From the NCBI GenBank assembly GCA_002787235.1, contig PCWG01000002.1:59250-123249 (forward strand): a stretch of 64,000 nt of DNA, read 5' to 3'. Source of the DNA: Nitrospinae bacterium CG11_big_fil_rev_8_21_14_0_20_45_15 (GTDB lineage: Bacteria; Nitrospinota; Nitrospinia; Nitrospinales; VA-1). Below the pieces are notes generated by a model that saw only the letters and a list, made by a program, of their open reading frames with translations, did no database searches and was not told where the DNA came from. Shown one piece after another: positions 60,415 through 64,000 of this stretch. The stretch's first letter is position 1, and every line of letters starts with the position of its first letter. The position numbers and the translations under genes are program-made.

Positions 60415-60726
60415 ATGTTTGCAGTTCTAGCGACAGGTGGAAGACAGTATAAGGTTTGTGAAGGCGATTATATTCAGGTTGAAAAGCTTGAAAATCCGGT
60501 AGGTGAGTCCATTTCCATCGATAAGGTTTTGATGTTGGGCGATGGCGACTCGATTCAAGTAGGTGCCCCTTATCTTGACGGCGTTACGGTTAAGGGTGAG
60601 ATCACGGAGCAATTGAAAGGTGAGAAAATCATCATTTTCAAAATGAAACGTCGGAAAAAGTATCGTCGGAAGAATGGTCACCGACAGTTGTATACCCGAC
60701 TCAAAATAACCGAAATTTCCAAGTAA
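60415..60726 (+). CDS. rplU: 50S ribosomal protein L21
   Basis: '[25 protein letters not shown]', '[21 protein letters not shown]'. Confidence 0.97.
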   Translation: MFAVLATGGRQYKVCEGDYIQVEKLENPVGESISIDKVLMLGDGDSIQVGAPYLDGVTVKGEITEQLKGEKIIIFKMKRRKKYRRKNGHRQLYTRLKITEISK

Positions 60727-60742
60727 TTTAAGGGAAGATACA

Positions 60743-61003
60743 ATGGCTCATAAAAAAGGACAAGGCAGTACAACCAACGGCAGAGACAGTATTGGAAAAC
60801 GTCTGGGCGTAAAACGCTATGGCGGTCAGGTTGTTAAGGCAGGCGAGATATTGGCACGACAACGAGGTACGTCGTTTCATCCCGGCGCAAATGTTGGCTT
60901 GGGAAGTGACTACACTCTTTTTTCAAAGATTCCAGGCGTTGTGAAGTTTGAAAATATGCGCCAACGACGACAAAAAATCAGTGTTTATCCCGTCGCTGAA
61001 TAG
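60743..61003 (+). CDS. rpmA: 50S ribosomal protein L27
   Basis: '[48 protein letters not shown]'. Confidence 0.97.
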   Translation: MAHKKGQGSTTNGRDSIGKRLGVKRYGGQVVKAGEILARQRGTSFHPGANVGLGSDYTLFSKIPGVVKFENMRQRRQKISVYPVAE

Positions 61004-61033
61004 TAGGGCGACGTTTTAACGATTCATTAAAGG

Positions 61034-61052
61034 ACGCAGGTCCCCCCTGCGT
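61034..61052. other. Hairpin ACGCAGG-TCCCC-CCTGCGT between rpmA and obgE
   Basis: Perfect 7-bp stem, 5-nt loop; no T-tract, so processing/attenuation element or terminator not distinguishable. Confidence 0.45.
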
Positions 61053-61090
61053 TGCAGGCAACCCGGCGTATTCAGCTTTTGGGTGCTTGA

Positions 61091-62143
<1,053 letters not shown>

Positions 62144-62161
62144 AGTGGATTGTCCCAGTAG

Positions 62162-64000
62162 TTACTGAATTAGAAAATCATCGAATTTGATTTTCTTCAC
62201 CCTTCCTCCACCGGAAATTTTCTTATTGAATGCAGTTATCAGGCGTTTCGTAAGTTTTTCCTTCACATAAAGAATGTCATTGTAGAAACGTCGAGACAGG
62301 AACTGTTCGATCGTTGTCACCATTATTTTTTCATAAACGGGAAGTGCATCGCGCATCAATTGAGCGGTGTCTTCGTCGCTACATTGAACCTCCATCTTGA
62401 AACTTAGAACACGAATATCTGTTACGTTATAGGCAACAGGCATGATGGTGCCCAATGTGACAGATGAATTGCGAACAGTGAGTGCCGCCGCCAATCCTTC
62501 GCTGGTCTTTTCTTCTCCTGATGCGTCTCCGGTTTGAACGGCACCTTCGAGTGTGGATGATGCCTCCAATTCCTTTGCAATGTCGGACTTGTTATCGGTT
62601 TCGGCTCCAAGAACCGCTACCGGTTTTTTCTGCTCTTTAGCGGAAGCTTCGCCTGATTTTTTATTTTTAGACTCAGTTTTTGTCGCTTCGGCAGAAGGTT
62701 CTGCTTTTGTCGCATTTTCAGAAGACTCACCTTCTTTGGGTTGAGGTGTCAGCTCTGCTGGAGCGGGCCCTTCAGGTTGAATCAACTTAGCCAATTCGGG
62801 GGGCATGATTGTTTCCAGTCCAAAATACACACCTGCCCCTACCAATGCTAACGCTAGAACACTTCCTCCAGCTACCAATTTTCCTAATAGCGTACTGGGA
62901 ATTGGAATGGGCCCTATCTTTCTCCGGGGTTCTTCTTCCTCATCCTCATCCTCATCCTCATCTTCTTCATCTTCTTCGTATTCGCCGTACTCGTCACCCA
63001 TACCAGGTTCAGCTTCTTCTTCATCCTCACCCTCATCATCATCTTCCTCCTCATCCTCATCGATGGCTCCGCCTTCACCGAAATCATCTACATTTTTGTC
63101 ATCCTTTGTCTCTGTATCGGTTTCCTGAGGATCCGTTTCGGTAGCAACCCCTGCACCTTCTTCGTTGAGCTCGTCTTGTTCAGCAAAAGCGGCGGCCCAC
63201 ATGTCTTCTTCCGGGGCTTCTTCCTCGCCCTCGCCTTCAGTTTCAGAAGCGTCGCCCTTGGTTTTATCGTTGAGCTCGTCTTGTTCAGCGAAAGCGGCGG
63301 CCCACATGTCTTCTTCCGGGATTTCTTCCTCGTCTTCGCCCTCGGCTTCGGCTTCGGTTTCAGAATCATCGCCCTTGGTTTTATCGTTGAGCTCGTCTTG
63401 TTCAGCGAAAGCGGCGGCCCACATGTCTTCTTCCGGGATTTCTTCCTCGTCTTCAGCTTCCTTTTCGTCTGTGTCTTCTACTAGCGGGGAAGGCTCGTCG
63501 TCTGATGTCTCGCCATCTTCATCCATGATGTCGTCTAAAAGATTGTTCAATTCTTCGTTATCGTCCTCGGCCTTAGCTGATTTGGATGGGCTTGCTTTTG
63601 TTTTTTGAGTCGAAGGTTTTTGTTCAACTTCCTCTTCTTCCATTATTCCATCCAGAATGTTATCAAGATCATCGTCGGTTTCAGAGTCTGCAACGGCTGT
63701 GGGAGGTGTTCCAGAGTCCTCGCTTTGCATTTGAGCTGAGTTCCCCGCAATATCCCGAACGGTTGATGAGGTCTTTAGATTTCTTTCAGCAGAACCTTCT
63801 TCTGATTCTTCGGACATGATGTCGTCCATGAGACCATCGAGGTCCATGTCTTCCGAGCTGGCGGATTCGCTGACAGGTGTTTCTTCTTCAGGCTCAGAAG
63901 TTTCTTCGATGTCATTCGCCATGATGTCGTCCATGAGACCGTCGAGGTCCATGTCTTCCGAGCTGGCGGATTCGCTGACAGGTGTTTCTTCTTCAGGCTC
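62162..64000 (-). CDS. FliL-like single-pass membrane protein with long acidic, repeat-rich N-terminal region (5' end beyond window)
   Basis: TM 'LLGKLVAGGSVLALALVGAGVYFGL'; C-terminal 'VLSFKMEVQCSDEDTAQLMRDALPVYEKIMVTTIEQFLSRRFYNDILYVKEKLTKRLITAFNKKISGGGRVKKIKFDDFLIQ' resembles FliL periplasmic domain. Frame remains open from ATG 63952 to the window edge. Confidence 0.7.
   Translation of the reverse strand, partial: EPEEETPVSESASSEDMDLDGLMDDIMANDIEETSEPEEETPVSESASSEDMDLDGLMDDIMSEESEEGSAERNLKTSSTVRDIAGNSAQMQSEDSGTPPTAVADSETDDDLDNILDGIMEEEEVEQKPSTQKTKASPSKSAKAEDDNEELNNLLDDIMDEDGETSDDEPSPLVEDTDEKEAEDEEEIPEEDMWAAAFAEQDELNDKTKGDDSETEAEAEGEDEEEIPEEDMWAAAFAEQDELNDKTKGDASETEGEGEEEAPEEDMWAAAFAEQDELNEEGAGVATETDPQETDTETKDDKNVDDFGEGGAIDEDEEEDDDEGEDEEEAEPGMGDEYGEYEEDEEDEDEDEDEEEEPRRKIGPIPIPSTLLGKLVAGGSVLALALVGAGVYFGLETIMPPELAKLIQPEGPAPAELTPQPKEGESSENATKAEPSAEATKTESKNKKSGEASAKEQKKPVAVLGAETDNKSDIAKELEASSTLEGAVQTGDASGEEKTSEGLAAALTVRNSSVTLGTIMPVAYNVTDIRVLSFKMEVQCSDEDTAQLMRDALPVYEKIMVTTIEQFLSRRFYNDILYVKEKLTKRLITAFNKKISGGGRVKKIKFDDFLIQ
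63164..63436 (-). repeat. Three near-identical tandem units encoding EE(I/A)PEEDMWAAAFAEQDELN
   Basis: 'gttgagctcgtcttgttcagc(a/g)aaagcggcggcccacatgtcttcttccggg' begins at 63164, 63269 and 63386 (105 and 117 bp apart). Confidence 0.93.
63815..64000 (-). repeat. 105-bp tandem repeat encoding EPEEETPVSESASSEDMDLDGLMDDIM, running off the window
   Basis: 'catgatgtcgtccatgagacc(a/g)tcgaggtccatgtcttccgagctggcggattcgctgacaggtgtttcttcttcaggctc' starts at 63815 and again at 63920. Confidence 0.93.

Noticed and set aside
62805-63608. Plus-strand poly-serine ORFs (e.g. 62805-63128, 63165-63608)
   Set aside because: Antisense shadow of the acidic (GAA/GAG/GAT-rich) minus-strand gene; no start/RBS or domain support.

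Overview
Bacterial chromosomal window, mostly densely packed genes; taxon not determinable with certainty from sequence alone. The left edge (1-8322) is a same-strand cluster of five genes: GT2-type glycosyltransferases, a bifunctional GT2/GT4-like enzyme, a radical SAM/SPASM-like protein and a small stand-alone protein. All five share a ~63-residue repeat (core '..P.LI..Y.GYNIV.YG..FYGIP..LGAVDL.....R.HP.II.A.S..EL...ID..G') that I cannot assign to a named family; about 17 copies are visible. This is my best candidate for an undescribed system. Next come a GT-C-like membrane protein, a cytochrome c lipoprotein, a 2680-aa exported TolB-like/TPR/CHAT protein with one apparently inactive and one intact CHAT domain, an isolated nuoN, a TPR lipoprotein, an M16C peptidase, exonuclease III, an RsbW-like kinase/STAS/MlaE-MlaF-MlaD/TPR operon (with a frameshifted STAS remnant between the STAS gene and mlaE), PhnC/PhnD without PhnE, an HD-GYP regulator plus hybrid histidine kinase, a lone ketosynthase, STN-like and TonB-C-like small proteins, leuS-lptE-holA, rpsT, cimA-lysC-apgM, a methyltransferase, small conserved proteins, TatT/DctP TRAP components, a cobalamin (cobB/cbiB/cobD-like) operon, DppD/DppF ATPases, rplU-rpmA-obgE, and (running off the right edge) a FliL-like protein with a very acidic, repeat-rich N-terminal region. 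No rRNA, tRNA, CRISPR array, transposase or phage genes were recognised.
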